Shown: positions 16,549-25,696, numbered from the stretch's first letter. The stretch is DNA of 64,000 bases from Brevibacterium sp. (GCF_022712115.1 NZ_JALAHB010000219.1:1-64000); one strand, 5' to 3'. A program made the numbers and translations. Notes: a model not told the origin generated them from the letters alone.

Positions 16549-17163
16549 TCACGCGCCCAGCGCTGCGCGGGCGGAGCGGCGGAGCTCGCGTGCCACGGTC
16601 TCCGTGGGAAGGCTGCGGCTCAGGTGGGGTGTGGAGTTCACCATCCCGAAGACGGAGTGCACGCGCACGGCGGCCTCGTCCTCGCTGAGCTCCGGGCGTG
16701 CGGCCCGGACCGCCTCGATCCAGGCATTCACGTACTGCCGCTGCAGCCTGCGCACCTGCCGGCGGGCGGCCTCGGGCAGGGAGTCGAGGTCACGGTCCTG
16801 GATGCGGATGAGCTCCGGCTCACGCATGGCGAAGTCCACGTGGAAGTCGATGAGGCGCGCGGGCGTACCTGACGCTGCGCCCTCCGCCTCGGCGATGATC
16901 CGGAGCCCTCCCGCATGGAGGTACTCGGAGATGCCCACGAGCAGCTCCTCGAGCACTGCCTCCTTCGAGGCGAAGTGGCGGTAGACCGCGGGCCCGGACA
17001 CACCCGCCCCCTTGCCGATGTCGCCCAGCCGCACCGCCCGGAACCCGTACCTCGCGAAGAGCCGCTTGGCGGCGTCGAGCAGCTGCTCGCGGCGCTCGGC
17101 CTTCGCCGCCTCGCGTCCGCTCGCGGCGCTCCGCGCGCCTTCCTCTTCCTCTGCAGCCGTCAT
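16549..17163 (-). CDS. TetR family regulator of the acyl-CoA carboxylase operon
   Basis: TetR-type repressor, 204 residues from ATG 17163; a GTG at 17202 would add 13 residues. The N-terminal helix-turn-helix reads LFARYGFRAVRLGDIGKGAGVSG followed by VYRHFASKEAVLEELL. The ligand domain is typical of TetR_N/TetR_C regulators found beside acyl-CoA genes. It is divergent from the accD1-type gene, and a 20-bp palindrome in the shared promoter (17231-17250) is the probable operator. By analogy with the TetR next to the mycobacterial accA1/accD1/fadE19 cluster, an acyl-CoA inducer is likely. That is inference. Confidence 0.85.
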   Translation of the reverse strand: MTAAEEEEGARSAASGREAAKAERREQLLDAAKRLFARYGFRAVRLGDIGKGAGVSGPAVYRHFASKEAVLEELLVGISEYLHAGGLRIIAEAEGAASGTPARLIDFHVDFAMREPELIRIQDRDLDSLPEAARRQVRRLQRQYVNAWIEAVRAARPELSEDEAAVRVHSVFGMVNSTPHLSRSLPTETVARELRRSARAALGA

Positions 17164-17230
17164 CCTCCGCCCCTCCCGGGTTCCTCCTGTGGGCCTTGTC
17201 ACCCCGGCGACCGAGCCGCTACGATAGTCT

Positions 17231-17250
17231 CAGTTAATCAATGTTAACTG
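17231..17250. promoter_or_regulatory. Palindromic TetR operator
   Basis: CAGTTAATCAATGTTAACTG has perfect 7-bp arms (CAGTTAA / TTAACTG) around a 6-base centre. It lies between the divergent tetR and carboxylase genes and is AT-rich in a GC-rich region, as expected for an operator overlapping both promoters. Confidence 0.7.
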
Positions 17251-17323
17251 AACCTGTCCGCAGGCGACAGGCGACGTTCACAGGCAATCCGTCTACGGGC
17301 ATCGCGGCCCTCGAGGAGAACGC

Positions 17324-18934
17324 ATGCGCACCATCGGCTCGCCGGTCGATCCGCACACCTCACCCCACTCCCAGGCTCATGCCGAGCTGCTCGCGGAGCT
17401 CCGCGAGCGCATCGCGGCCACGGCGAGAGGCGGCTCCGAATCGTCCCGGCAGCGCCATCTGAGCCGCGGCAAGCTGCTGCCGCGCGACCGTGTGGAGCGT
17501 CTGCTGGATCCGGGCAGTCCGTTCCTCGAGTTCTCGCCGCTCGCCGCCAATGGCATGTACGACGACGCCTCGCCCGGTGCCGGCATCATCACCGGCATGG
17601 GGCTGGTCTCCGGCCGGCTCTGCGTCATCGTCGCCAACGACGCCACCGTCAAGGGCGGCACCTACTACCCCGTGACGGTGAAGAAGCACCTGCGCGCGCA
17701 GGAGATCGCAGCGGACAACCACCTGCCCTGCATCTACCTCGTGGACTCCGGCGGAGCCAATCTGCCCAACCAGGACGAGGTGTTCCCGGACCGCGAGCAC
17801 TTCGGCCGCATCTTCTACAACCAGGCCACGCTGTCCGCCGCAGGTATCCCGCAGCTCGCCGCGGTGCTGGGCTCCTGCACCGCCGGCGGCGCCTACGTGC
17901 CCGCCATGGCGGACGAGTCCGTCATCGTCAATGAGCAGGGCACGATCTTCCTGGGCGGACCGCCGCTGGTGAAGGCCGCCACGGGTGAAGAGGTGACTGC
18001 GGAGGAGCTGGGCGGGGGAGCGCTCCACTCCCGCACCTCGGGCGTCACCGATCACCTCGCCGCGAACGACGATCACGCGCTGGAGATCCTCCGCGACATC
18101 GCCTCGACCTTCGGCCCCCAGCTGCCGCCGGCGTGGGAGCGCGCCGAACCGCGCGAGCCCGCCCACAGCCCGGACGAGCTCACCGCCGTGGTGCCGGTGG
18201 ACTCCCGTGTGCCCTACGACGTGCGCGAGGTCATCGCCCGAATCGTCGACGCCAGTGAGTTCCACGAGTTCAAGGCCGAGTACGGCACGAGCCTCGTCAC
18301 CGGCTTCGCGCGGATCGACGGGCACCCCGTGGGCATCGTCGCGAACAACGGCATCCTGTTCGGCGAATCCGCGATGAAGGGCGCGCACTTCATCGAGCTC
18401 TGCGACCAGCGCTCCACGCCGCTGGTGTTCCTCCAGAACATCTCCGGCTTCATGGTGGGCCGCGACTACGAGGCCGGCGGCATCGCCAAGCACGGCGCCA
18501 AGATGGTCAATGCCGTCGCCACCGCCCGCGTGCCCAAGTTCACCGTGGTGATCGGCGGCAGCTTCGGTGCGGGCAACTACTCGATGTGCGGCCGTGCCTA
18601 CTCCCCGCGCTTCCTGTGGATGTGGCCCAATGCCCGGATCTCCGTGATGGGCGGTGAGCAGGCGGCTTCCGTCCTCGCCACCGTCAAGCGCGATCAGCTG
18701 GAGGGCCGCGGTGAGGAGTGGTCCGCAGAGGACGAGGAGCGCTTCAAGGACCCCGTCCGGCAGCAGTACGAGGCGCAGGGCAACCCCTACTACTCGACGG
18801 CCCGCCTCTGGGACGACGGCATCATCGACCCCGCGGACACCCGCCAGGTCCTCGCGCTCGCGCTCGAGGCCGCACGCCACACGCCGCTGAAGCGGCCCTA
18901 CGGAGCGCCCGGCTACGGCGTCTTCAGGATGTGA
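17324..18934 (+). CDS. accD1: Acyl-CoA carboxylase beta subunit (methylcrotonyl-CoA carboxylase type)
   Basis: Carboxyltransferase subunit, 536 residues, that moves CO2 from carboxybiotin to an acyl-CoA, most likely 3-methylcrotonyl-CoA in leucine breakdown. The length and the blocks [40 protein letters not shown] and [10 protein letters not shown] are those of the methylcrotonyl-CoA carboxylase beta subunit and differ from propionyl-CoA carboxylases. The start is ATG 17324 after GAGGAGAACGC. It is first in a co-directional operon with the biotinylated subunit and an acyl-CoA dehydrogenase, under the divergent TetR. Confidence 0.9.
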   Translation: MRTIGSPVDPHTSPHSQAHAELLAELRERIAATARGGSESSRQRHLSRGKLLPRDRVERLLDPGSPFLEFSPLAANGMYDDASPGAGIITGMGLVSGRLCVIVANDATVKGGTYYPVTVKKHLRAQEIAADNHLPCIYLVDSGGANLPNQDEVFPDREHFGRIFYNQATLSAAGIPQLAAVLGSCTAGGAYVPAMADESVIVNEQGTIFLGGPPLVKAATGEEVTAEELGGGALHSRTSGVTDHLAANDDHALEILRDIASTFGPQLPPAWERAEPREPAHSPDELTAVVPVDSRVPYDVREVIARIVDASEFHEFKAEYGTSLVTGFARIDGHPVGIVANNGILFGESAMKGAHFIELCDQRSTPLVFLQNISGFMVGRDYEAGGIAKHGAKMVNAVATARVPKFTVVIGGSFGAGNYSMCGRAYSPRFLWMWPNARISVMGGEQAASVLATVKRDQLEGRGEEWSAEDEERFKDPVRQQYEAQGNPYYSTARLWDDGIIDPADTRQVLALALEAARHTPLKRPYGAPGYGVFRM

Positions 18935-18987
18935 GCGCCATGACAGGCATGCAGACACCCGCCCACTCGGACCGGCAGGAACCCGCA

Positions 18988-21144
18988 ATGTTCTCCAGAA
19001 TCCTCATCGCCAACCGCGGAGAGATCGCCCTCCGCGTCATCCGCACCTGCCGCCGGCTCGGCATCGAGACGGTGGCCGTCTACTCGGACGCGGACGCCGA
19101 TGCCGCCCACACGCGCGCGGCGGACCTCGCCCACCGCCTCGGCCCGGCCTCGGCGGCGCAGTCCTACCTCGACATCGACCGTGTGGTCGAGGCCGTCCGC
19201 GCCACCGGTGCCCAGGCCGTGCACCCCGGCTACGGCTTCCTCTCCGAGAACGCGGCCTTCGCCCGCCGGCTCGAGGAGGAGGGCATCGTCTTCCTCGGGC
19301 CCACTGCGGCGGCCATCGAGACGATGGGCGACAAGATCTCCGCCAAGCAGGCCGTCGCCGCGCGCGGAGTGCCGCTGGTGCCGGGCGTCGCCGAGGCCGG
19401 GCTCACGGACGAGCAGCTCATCGCCCGCGCGGAGGAGGTGGGCTTCCCCGTCCTCGTGAAGCCCTCCGCGGGAGGCGGCGGCAAGGGGATGCGCGAGGTG
19501 CACGAGGCCTCCGAGCTGCCGGCCGCGCTGGCCTCGGCCCGTCGCGAGGCCGCCTCGAGCTTCGGCGACGACACCCTCTTCCTTGAGCGACTGGTGCTGC
19601 GGCCCCGGCACATCGAGGTCCAGGTGCTCGCGGACTCACACGGCACCGTGGTGCACCTGGGGGAGCGCGAGTGCTCCCTGCAGCGCCGCCACCAGAAGGT
19701 CATCGAGGAGGCGCCCAGCGCGCTGCTGGACGCGGGCACGCGCGAAGCCATCGGCCAGGCCGCCGTGGACACGGCCAAGGCCGTCGACTACCGCGGTGCG
19801 GGCACCGTGGAGATCATCGGCTCCGCGGACCGGCCGGACGAGTTCTTCTTCATGGAGATGAACACGCGCCTCCAGGTGGAGCACCCCGTCACGGAGCAGG
19901 TCACAGGCGTGGACCTCGTGGAGCAGCAGCTGCGCGTGGGGGCCGGCGAGCGCCTGAGCCTCGTGCAGGAGGACATCCGGCTGACGGGGCACTCCATCGA
20001 GGCGCGCATCTACGCCGAGGACCCCGCCCGCGGCTTCCTGCCCACCGGCGGAGTCGCCCTGGACGTGGCGTTCCCGCCCAGCACCGGCGGACCCGGCACC
20101 GGGCTGCCCGTCACAGCGGGCCAGCGCGGGGCCCACAGCCTCGGCGTGGACAGGACCGGGGTGCGGGTGGACGCCGGACTGGAACCGGGTCAGCGGATCG
20201 TGAGCGACTACGACCCCATGATCGCCAAGCTCATCGTCACCGGCGCAGACCGGGCCGAGGCCGTCGCCCGCATGCGGCGCGCACTCGCGGCCTCCGCCGT
20301 GCCGGGGATCGTCACGAACATCGGCTTCCTGCAGACGCTCATGGGCCTGCCCGAGGTGGCGGCGGGCGAGCTCGACACCGGCCTCATCGACCGGATGACC
20401 GAGGACGAGCTGGACGAGACCCTCGATCCGCCGGCGCTCCAGTTCGCCGCTGCGCATGTGGTGGGTGCCGCCGGAGCCTCTGCATGGCAGCAGGGCTCCG
20501 GTTGGAGGAGCCTCGCTCCGGCGCGCACCGTCGTGCCGTTCGTGCACCGCGGTGAGCGGCACGAAGCCGAGTTCCTGCACCCGCCCCTCGTGCGCCTCGG
20601 CGGCGGGGCTGAGGGAGGCACCGGCGGCGGAGGTGCTGCTGGGAGCAGTGCCGGCGGATCGGCCGGAACGGGGTACGTACTCACGCTGGACGGCGAGCAG
20701 CATCACGGACGGGTGTGGGCATCCGCGGACGGGCGCACGCTCTGGGTGCGGACAGCGCGGGGGATCTTTCAGCTCACCCGGCCGCTCGCGGACGCCGCGA
20801 TCGGTGCGGCGGCCGGAGGTGCGGAGGTGCTGGCGCCCATGCCCGGTGCCGTCATCGAGATCCGGGTGGCCGACGGCGCACAGGTGGCCGCCGGCGACCC
20901 GGTGCTCGTGGTGGAGGCGATGAAGATGGAGCACGTGCTCACCGCGCCCGCCGCGGGAACGGTCGAGGTGAGGACGGTGCAGGGCGCCCAGGTGGCACTC
21001 GACGAGGTGCTCGCAGTTGTCGTCCCGCAGGACAGTTCGCAGGGCGCCGGCGAGCAGACCACGGCCGAGCAGACCGCGGCTGAGGCGACCGCGGCAGGAC
21101 AGACCGCCGGCGCGGCCGGCACGAACGAGACGGAAGGAGAGTGA
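18988..21144 (+). CDS. accA1: Acyl-CoA carboxylase biotinylated alpha subunit
   Basis: Biotin carboxylase plus biotin carboxyl carrier in one chain of 718 residues; it carboxylates its own biotin with ATP and bicarbonate and feeds the beta subunit. It begins [17 protein letters not shown]; the ATP-grasp region ([17 protein letters not shown]-like [26 protein letters not shown]) is complete. The biotin attachment motif is EAMKMEH with K646. The tail after the biotinyl domain is a Gln/Thr/Ala/Glu low-complexity stretch of ~45 residues. ATG 18988 follows GGCAGGAAC and gives the standard N-terminus; ATG 18940 would add 16 residues. It is followed one base later by the dehydrogenase gene. Confidence 0.92.
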   Translation: MFSRILIANRGEIALRVIRTCRRLGIETVAVYSDADADAAHTRAADLAHRLGPASAAQSYLDIDRVVEAVRATGAQAVHPGYGFLSENAAFARRLEEEGIVFLGPTAAAIETMGDKISAKQAVAARGVPLVPGVAEAGLTDEQLIARAEEVGFPVLVKPSAGGGGKGMREVHEASELPAALASARREAASSFGDDTLFLERLVLRPRHIEVQVLADSHGTVVHLGERECSLQRRHQKVIEEAPSALLDAGTREAIGQAAVDTAKAVDYRGAGTVEIIGSADRPDEFFFMEMNTRLQVEHPVTEQVTGVDLVEQQLRVGAGERLSLVQEDIRLTGHSIEARIYAEDPARGFLPTGGVALDVAFPPSTGGPGTGLPVTAGQRGAHSLGVDRTGVRVDAGLEPGQRIVSDYDPMIAKLIVTGADRAEAVARMRRALAASAVPGIVTNIGFLQTLMGLPEVAAGELDTGLIDRMTEDELDETLDPPALQFAAAHVVGAAGASAWQQGSGWRSLAPARTVVPFVHRGERHEAEFLHPPLVRLGGGAEGGTGGGGAAGSSAGGSAGTGYVLTLDGEQHHGRVWASADGRTLWVRTARGIFQLTRPLADAAIGAAAGGAEVLAPMPGAVIEIRVADGAQVAAGDPVLVVEAMKMEHVLTAPAAGTVEVRTVQGAQVALDEVLAVVVPQDSSQGAGEQTTAEQTAAEATAAGQTAGAAGTNETEGE

Positions 21145-21145
21145 C

Positions 21146-22321
21146 ATGACTACGGCATTCGTTCCCGGCATGCTGCCGGAGGAGTACGAATCGCTGCGCC
21201 GGACGGTGGCGGCATTCACGGACGAAGAGGTCGCGCCGGTGAGCGCGGAGCTCGACGCCAGGCACGAGTTCCCCTACGAACTCGTGGCGAAGATGGGGGA
21301 CATGGGGCTCTTCGGACTGCCGTTCCCGGAGGAGTACGGCGGGATGGGCGGCGACTACTTCGCCCTGTGCCTGGCCTTGGAGGAGATCGCCCGGGAGAAC
21401 CAGTCCCTGGCGATCACACTGGAGGCAGGGGTCTCGCTCGGCGCGATGCCCATCCACCTCTTCGGCACGGAGGAGCAGAAGCGGGAGCTGCTGCCCACCG
21501 TCATCGACGGCCGAGGCCTCGCCGCATTCGGCCTCACGGAGCCCGAGGCCGGCTCCGATGCCGGGGGCACGAAGACCCGGGCGCGGCTGGAGGACGGGGA
21601 GTGGGTGATCGACGGGGCCAAGGCGTTCATCACGAACTCGGGCACGGACATCACCCGGTTCGTCACCGCCACGGCCGTCACGGGCACCCGCACGGGGCGC
21701 GACGGCACGCAGAAGCCGGAGATCTCCACGATCATCGTCCCCAACGGCACCCCCGGGTTCACTCCGGAGCCCGCCTACGACAAGCTGGGCTGGAACTCCT
21801 CGGACACGCATCCCCTCACCTTCGACGGCGTGAGGGTGCCCGAGGCCAATCTGCTGGGCGAGCGCGGGCGCGGCTACGCGAACTTCCTGCGGATCCTCGA
21901 TGAGGGCCGTGTGGCGATCGCCGCGCTCTCCGTGGGCGCAGCGCAGGGCTGTGTGGACGCCAGCGTGAAGTACGCGAAGGAACGGAAGGCGTTCGGCAAG
22001 CCGATCGGCGACTACCAGGGTGTGAGCTTCAAGATCGCGCGGATGGAGGCGCGGGTGGCCGCTGCCCGTGCGGCCTACTATGCGGCCGCGTCCAAGATGG
22101 TCGCGGGCGAGCCGTTCAAGAAGGAGGCCTCGATCGCCAAGCTCATCGCCTCCGACGCCGCGATGGACAACGCACGGGATGCCACGCAGGTGCACGGGGG
22201 CTACGGATTCATGAACGAATACCTCGTGGCCCGGCACTACCGCGATTCGAAGATCCTGGAGATCGGGGAGGGCACCTCCGAGGTGCAGCTCATGCTCATC
22301 GCCCGCGAACTGGGGCTGTGA
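21146..22321 (+). CDS. Acyl-CoA dehydrogenase (isovaleryl-CoA dehydrogenase-like)
   Basis: FAD-dependent acyl-CoA dehydrogenase of 391 residues. The FAD/substrate motifs FGLTEPEAGSDAG and ITNSGTD, the YAKERKAFGKPIGDYQG helix and the C-terminal QVHGGYGFMNEY and EIGEGTSEVQ segments are intact. Together with accD1/accA1-type genes it matches the FadE19 position of the mycobacterial leucine cluster, where isovaleryl-CoA is oxidised to 3-methylcrotonyl-CoA. The start ATG 21146 has a GGAAGGAGAG ribosome site and sits directly behind accA1. A perfect 16-bp palindrome follows the stop. The isovaleryl preference is an inference from context. Confidence 0.9.
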   Translation: MTTAFVPGMLPEEYESLRRTVAAFTDEEVAPVSAELDARHEFPYELVAKMGDMGLFGLPFPEEYGGMGGDYFALCLALEEIARENQSLAITLEAGVSLGAMPIHLFGTEEQKRELLPTVIDGRGLAAFGLTEPEAGSDAGGTKTRARLEDGEWVIDGAKAFITNSGTDITRFVTATAVTGTRTGRDGTQKPEISTIIVPNGTPGFTPEPAYDKLGWNSSDTHPLTFDGVRVPEANLLGERGRGYANFLRILDEGRVAIAALSVGAAQGCVDASVKYAKERKAFGKPIGDYQGVSFKIARMEARVAAARAAYYAAASKMVAGEPFKKEASIAKLIASDAAMDNARDATQVHGGYGFMNEYLVARHYRDSKILEIGEGTSEVQLMLIARELGL

Positions 22322-22322
22322 G

Positions 22323-22338
22323 CACTCGGCGCCGAGTG
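22323..22338. terminator. 16-bp palindrome at operon end
   Basis: CACTCGGCGCCGAGTG is a perfect palindrome starting two bases after the dehydrogenase stop. It may end the operon. A second, weaker hairpin GCTGCC/GGCAGC follows at about 22355-22378. No T-run is present. Confidence 0.4.
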
Positions 22339-22465
22339 AAAGGACTCTGGATGCGCTGCCCTGCGTGAGTCGGCAGCGCCTCGCTCACCGCGCACACGTG
22401 CAGCGTGAGTCACCAGGAATAGTCGGTGGGAAGGCAGCGGCGGCCTCAGTGTCATGGAGTTCAGT

Positions 22466-22490
22466 GGTATCAAGCGGTATCATCTGTGCT
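22466..22490 (+). promoter_or_regulatory. Direct-repeat operator and leaderless promoter of the toxin-antitoxin pair
   Basis: GGTATCA is repeated at 22466-22472 and 22476-22482, a 10-base period that puts both on one face of the helix, as expected for cooperative RHH binding. The second copy supplies TATCAT (22478-22483), a TANNNT box ending seven bases before ATG 22491. The antitoxin mRNA is therefore probably leaderless and autoregulated. Confidence 0.5.
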
Positions 22491-22691
22491 ATGGCGATGA
22501 CACTGAGGCTGTCCGCGCAGCAGACGGAGTCGCTCAGGATGGCGGCAGAACGTGAAGGCATTTCGATGCAGGCGGCTGCTCTGCGCGCTGTCGACGAGTA
22601 CACCCAGAAGCGGGCGCGCGGCCGCTCTGAGCTGCTCGCACGCATCGTCGAGGAGAACCGGGAAGTCCTCGAGCGTCTTCGTGATTCATGA
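22491..22691 (+). CDS. Ribbon-helix-helix antitoxin
   Basis: Small protein of 66 residues. The segment TLRLSAQQTESLRMAAEREGISMQ fits an Arc/CopG-type ribbon-helix-helix DNA-binding domain, and the C-terminal part is a charged helix (ELLARIVEENREVLERLRD) suited to binding a toxin. Its stop overlaps the ATG of the Doc-like gene (ATGA), the usual antitoxin-toxin arrangement. ATG 22497 is an alternative start. It probably represses its own operon through the GGTATCA direct repeats just upstream. The family assignment is from pattern only. Confidence 0.75.
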   Translation: MAMTLRLSAQQTESLRMAAEREGISMQAAALRAVDEYTQKRARGRSELLARIVEENREVLERLRDS

Positions 22692-23080
22692 CGGACGAGT
22701 ACGACTACCTTGACCTGGATGATCTTCTCGCCGCCTCGGCTGCGGCCCTGGGCCACGCTCCGGAGGTCCGTGACTGGGGCCTTCTCGAATCTTCGCTCGC
22801 TCGGCCGCGTGCTTCTGTGTTCGGGGAAGACGTCTACCCCGATCTGCCGACGAAGGCGGCGGCGCTCCTTGACTCGGTCGTCAACAATCCCGCGCTTGTC
22901 GACGGCAACAAGCGGACCGGCTTCGTGGCGACCGCACTTTTCCTTGGGCTGAATGGGATCATCATCGGAGGGCCCGATGATGCTCGCTATCAGCTGGTGA
23001 TGGATATCGCTGAGGGGGCGCTCTCCGGAGTCCCTGCAATCGCAGAGCGGCTTCGTGAACTCGTCGTTCGGAGTCCTTAG
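22688..23080 (+). CDS. doc: Doc/Fic-fold toxin with His-to-Pro active-site change
   Basis: Death-on-curing-type Fic-fold protein of 130 residues. Active Doc proteins phosphorylate EF-Tu through the motif HxFx(D/N)xNKR. Here the motif region reads NNPALVDGNKRTGF. The Asp, Gly-Asn, Lys and Arg are kept (D72-R76), but the catalytic His position is Pro (P68, codon CCC; CAC would be His). The length and the LFLGLNG helix are normal for the family. It is coupled to the RHH gene upstream. The toxin is likely inactivated or altered, while the antitoxin may still regulate. A sequencing error is a formal alternative. Confidence 0.82.
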   Translation: MTDEYDYLDLDDLLAASAAALGHAPEVRDWGLLESSLARPRASVFGEDVYPDLPTKAAALLDSVVNNPALVDGNKRTGFVATALFLGLNGIIIGGPDDARYQLVMDIAEGALSGVPAIAERLRELVVRSP

Positions 23081-23098
23081 GGCTGGGAGGTCAGTGAT

Positions 23099-23983
23099 GT
23101 GTCTGTGAGTGTGAGTCCGCTCGCCCGGGATCCGCTTCCGCTGCGCGGCCGCGCGGTGCTCATCACCGGGGTGAGCCGCCGTGCGGGGATCGGTTACGCC
23201 ACGGCCTGCCGTGCGGCGGCGTACGGTGCGAGCGTCTTCTGCCACCACTTCGCACCCCATGACGCGCAGCAGCCGTGGGGCGAGGACAGCATTGAGGCGG
23301 TGATCGAAGGGGTCCGCGCCCATGCGCGGGAAGGCGCGGTGGTGGCGCACGCGCATGCGGACCTCTCCCGGGAAGGGGAGCCGGAGCGGCTGGTGCAGGC
23401 GGCCTCGGCGGCACTGGGCGGACTCGACGGGCTCGTCTGCAACCAGGCACTCTCCGGTTCCGACGGTGCGCTGGGGGAGCTCACCACTGCCATGCTGGAC
23501 CGTCACTGGGCCGTGAACGCGCGCGCTTCGATCATGCTGGCACAGGAGTTCGCGCGGCTGTGGGAGGCGGCAGGTGGCTGTGCGCCTGCGGGCACGGCGG
23601 GGAGAGCGGGTCTCGAGCCCTCGCTGAGTCCGAGTGACGCCGAGGCCGCGATCGTCTTCCTCACCTCCGGCCAGGGTGAGGGCCCCATGCCGGGGGAGGT
23701 CGCCTACGCGGCGGCGAAGGCCGCGCTGGCCGGACTCACCGTGACGCTTGCGGATCAGCTCAGCGACGCGGGGATCAGGGTGAACACCGTGAACCCGGGG
23801 CCCGTGGACACCGGCTACGTGACTCAGGAGATGCGGGAGCTGACGAAGGCGCAGTTCCCAGCGGGGCGGTGGGGAGAACCGGATGACCCCGCGCGGCTCC
23901 TCACCTGGCTGCTCACGGACGAGGCGCGCTGGATCACGGGACAGGTGATCGCCTCGGAGGGCGGCTTCGCCCGCTGGCGCTGA
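23099..23983 (+). CDS. SDR family oxidoreductase (FabG-like)
   Basis: Short-chain dehydrogenase of 294 residues. It has a nucleotide motif TGVSRRAGIG, a VCNQA segment in place of the usual NAG, a YAAAK catalytic pair, and a C-terminal GQVIASEGGF ending typical of FabG-like SDRs. The start is GTG 23099 with GGGAGG eight bases upstream. It lies 18 bases behind the doc gene and may be co-transcribed, though no functional link is evident. Its last codons lie in a 45-bp sequence that is repeated 1.9 kb downstream (see 23976-24020). Confidence 0.82.
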   Translation: MSVSVSPLARDPLPLRGRAVLITGVSRRAGIGYATACRAAAYGASVFCHHFAPHDAQQPWGEDSIEAVIEGVRAHAREGAVVAHAHADLSREGEPERLVQAASAALGGLDGLVCNQALSGSDGALGELTTAMLDRHWAVNARASIMLAQEFARLWEAAGGCAPAGTAGRAGLEPSLSPSDAEAAIVFLTSGQGEGPMPGEVAYAAAKAALAGLTVTLADQLSDAGIRVNTVNPGPVDTGYVTQEMRELTKAQFPAGRWGEPDDPARLLTWLLTDEARWITGQVIASEGGFARWR

Positions 23984-24020
23984 CCGCGGGCCGGGATGAA
24001 GGCCGCTGGCTGCCTACGGG
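23976..24020. repeat. Repeat block B0 at the SDR 3' end
   Basis: This 45-bp stretch, which includes the SDR stop codon, matches 25875-25920 at about 39 of 46 positions. The shared start is GGCGCTGACCGCGGGCCG and the shared end is GGCCGCTG.CTGCC. It shows that sequence to the left of the first long repeat resembles the right end of the second one. Confidence 0.7.
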
Positions 24021-24092
24021 GACGGGGAGGCGCTGCTCTCACGTACTCTAACATTTTTACAGTAGCGCCAGAGGGGCCGTGAGTGAGGTGAA

Positions 24093-24179
24093 ATGCCTGG
24101 TCAGAAGGGCGAAGACCGTGCTCCGCGGCGTTCTTCCGTTCCAGCTGTCACGTCTACTCTAAAGAAGTCGTTCGAGTAG
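24093..24179 (+). CDS. Putative 28-residue peptide, repeat copy 1
   Basis: Short ORF from ATG 24093 to TAG 24177-24179. GAGG lies five bases upstream and an in-frame TGA just before it fixes the start. The peptide is basic, beginning MPGQKGEDRAPRRSS and ending LKKSFE, with no membrane segment. A TANNNT box (TACAGT, 24059-24064) upstream could be its promoter. The identical ORF exists in copy 2, while the bases just outside differ. The last third overlaps the inverted repeat. It may be a real small gene, a truncated gene start, or chance. Confidence 0.35.
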   Translation: MPGQKGEDRAPRRSSVPAVTSTLKKSFE

Positions 24180-24188
24180 GTGTGACAG
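24145..24188. repeat. Imperfect inverted repeat in copy 1
   Basis: CTGTCACGTCTACTC (24145-24159) and GAGTAGGTGTGACAG (24174-24188) pair at 13 of 15 positions around a 14-base loop. The same structure occurs in copy 2 at 25810-25853. It could be a terminator for the small ORF or a recombinase site. Confidence 0.65.
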
Positions 24189-24259
24189 TAGATGCTGGAT
24201 TCGAGTGCCCGTGCTGACCGCAGGGCGGGCCGGAGGCCGGGGGTGTCGCCTCTTTGCCC

Positions 24260-25675
24260 TCAGGCCAGCCGCCACGTAGCGCGTGGATCCTGCGGCGACT
24301 GCGCGTCCCTGACGATCATCCCCTCTGCTTCGAGCGCTCTGAGGCGTCGCAGCGCGGTGGGCCGGGCCACATCCAGCATCTCCACGATCTCGCCCGTGCC
24401 CAGCGGTCTGCCGGCGTGTTGCAGGACGGCGAGCGTGGCAATCGCACCCTTGGGGAGTCGCTCGACGGTTGCGCGATCCAGGAGGGAGTGCGCAGAGAGC
24501 GTGACGATCACGTGTGAGGCGCTCTGCCGGAACACGGGGGCCTCGAGGCCGGAGCGCTCCATGACGTCGACCATGCGCCGGATGCCCTCTCCGAGCTCCT
24601 GGCCGATGCGCAGGTCCGCACAGACACGGGCGATGAGCGGGTTCCTCGCGTACCGGGTGATGGAGTGCGGGTTGTCGACATCGACGATTCCCGGGAAGCG
24701 TCCCGGGCTGGTGACCTCGATCCGGGTGGGGAAGATCTCCACCCGGATGTGATCCCCGGCCATGCTGTAGGACCGGTGGACGACGGCGTTCACGAGGGCC
24801 TCCAGCCACGCATCGCGGGGGACTGTCGGCACTGCTTCGAACTTGCCGCTCGGTCCCAGTGCGCGACGACGGGGGATCTGGGCATCGATCGTCTGCGCGG
24901 CGCGGTCGATGAGTGAGGGCAGAGGGCCCTCGATGCGTGTGTCGCCGTCCTCGGCCAGACTCAGGGAGGTGCCGCTCCCTCTCTCATCGGACAGGTAGCG
25001 GAGGATGCGGACCTGTGCGTGGGGGAGTGCGATCTGCGGGTGCGGGTGGAACAGAAGCGCGGCTGCGATGGTGGGCGCACCCTGACGGTCGAGCAGGCCG
25101 CGGGACCTGAGCAGGTGGACAGCCTCCGACTCGGCACCCAGGGCGGATCTGAACTGCTCGATCGCGGTGGTGTCGAGTTCGCTGAAGGAGATGTGCCTCA
25201 GTGTGCCGCTGTCATAGGAGCTGTCGCTCCGGTCGTAGAAGAGTTCCTGCCGTTGTGCGTGACTCAGCAGTCGGGTCTCATCGCCTATCCGCAGGAAGCA
25301 GTCGCCGTTCGTCATCTCATGGAGGGACTCGCCGGGGAGGACGCGGATGAGGAGGAGTCTGCGGCGCTCGCCGTCTGCAAGGGCCCACGTCTCCTCCGTG
25401 CGGATCCGCACGGGTGGCTGCGTGAAGTCGACGGCGGCCTGCCTCAAGGCATTGGCCCGTGCATCGTCCACATGTTCAGCGCGGCCGCTGCTCAGGCCCA
25501 CGACGACGGTCCCGCCTTCCGCATTGCCCATCGCGACAAGGGTCTCGGCCAGCTTCCTGGGCTGGATGCGGGCCGACTTCCTGTCATGCCATTGGCTCTC
25601 CGGCAGAGCGAGGAGAGCGTGCAGGGTTTCGTCCTCAGGCAGGCCGGCGGCATCAGTCACTTCACCGATCGTCAT
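24260..25675 (-). CDS. AlbA_2 / RecG-like ATP-binding regulator
   Basis: Protein of 471 residues of the family usually labelled 'ATP-binding protein' or putative DNA-binding regulator. The N-terminal AlbA_2 (Schlafen-type) domain contains WHDRKSARIQPRKLAETLVAMGNAEGGTVVVGL. The middle is a GHKL-type ATPase fold with ALVNAVVHRSYSMAG and SPGRFPG, and the C-terminal winged helix is LGTGEIVEMLDVARPTALRRLRALE. Such proteins occur as accessory genes, sometimes beside defence or stress loci; their function is poorly known. The start ATG 25675 has a very strong GGAGGAGGG site. It is read against its neighbours and is bracketed by the 208-bp repeats, so it looks like an inserted cassette. Confidence 0.82.
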   Translation of the reverse strand: MTIGEVTDAAGLPEDETLHALLALPESQWHDRKSARIQPRKLAETLVAMGNAEGGTVVVGLSSGRAEHVDDARANALRQAAVDFTQPPVRIRTEETWALADGERRRLLLIRVLPGESLHEMTNGDCFLRIGDETRLLSHAQRQELFYDRSDSSYDSGTLRHISFSELDTTAIEQFRSALGAESEAVHLLRSRGLLDRQGAPTIAAALLFHPHPQIALPHAQVRILRYLSDERGSGTSLSLAEDGDTRIEGPLPSLIDRAAQTIDAQIPRRRALGPSGKFEAVPTVPRDAWLEALVNAVVHRSYSMAGDHIRVEIFPTRIEVTSPGRFPGIVDVDNPHSITRYARNPLIARVCADLRIGQELGEGIRRMVDVMERSGLEAPVFRQSASHVIVTLSAHSLLDRATVERLPKGAIATLAVLQHAGRPLGTGEIVEMLDVARPTALRRLRALEAEGMIVRDAQSPQDPRATWRLA

Positions 25676-25696
25676 GGCGTGCCCTCCTCCTGCCCT

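Larger units (their letters stand above)
24032..24239. repeat. 208-bp direct repeat, copy 1
   Basis: Near-identical, gap-free to 25697-25904 (offset 1665). Only three differences occur in the first ~155 bases and a cluster in the last ~45. Inside are an AT-rich start (TACTCTAACATTTTTACAG), a 28-codon ORF with a ribosome site, and a 15-bp imperfect inverted repeat (24145-24188). The two copies bracket the AlbA_2-type gene. No transposase or known att sequence is recognisable. Confidence 0.9.

Noticed and set aside
24159..24259. Minus-strand peptide ending in SHLLERLL encoded in both repeats
   Set aside because: The frame has no start with a ribosome site inside the repeat and is open only by extension into unrelated flanks. 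The plus-strand ORF has better signals.
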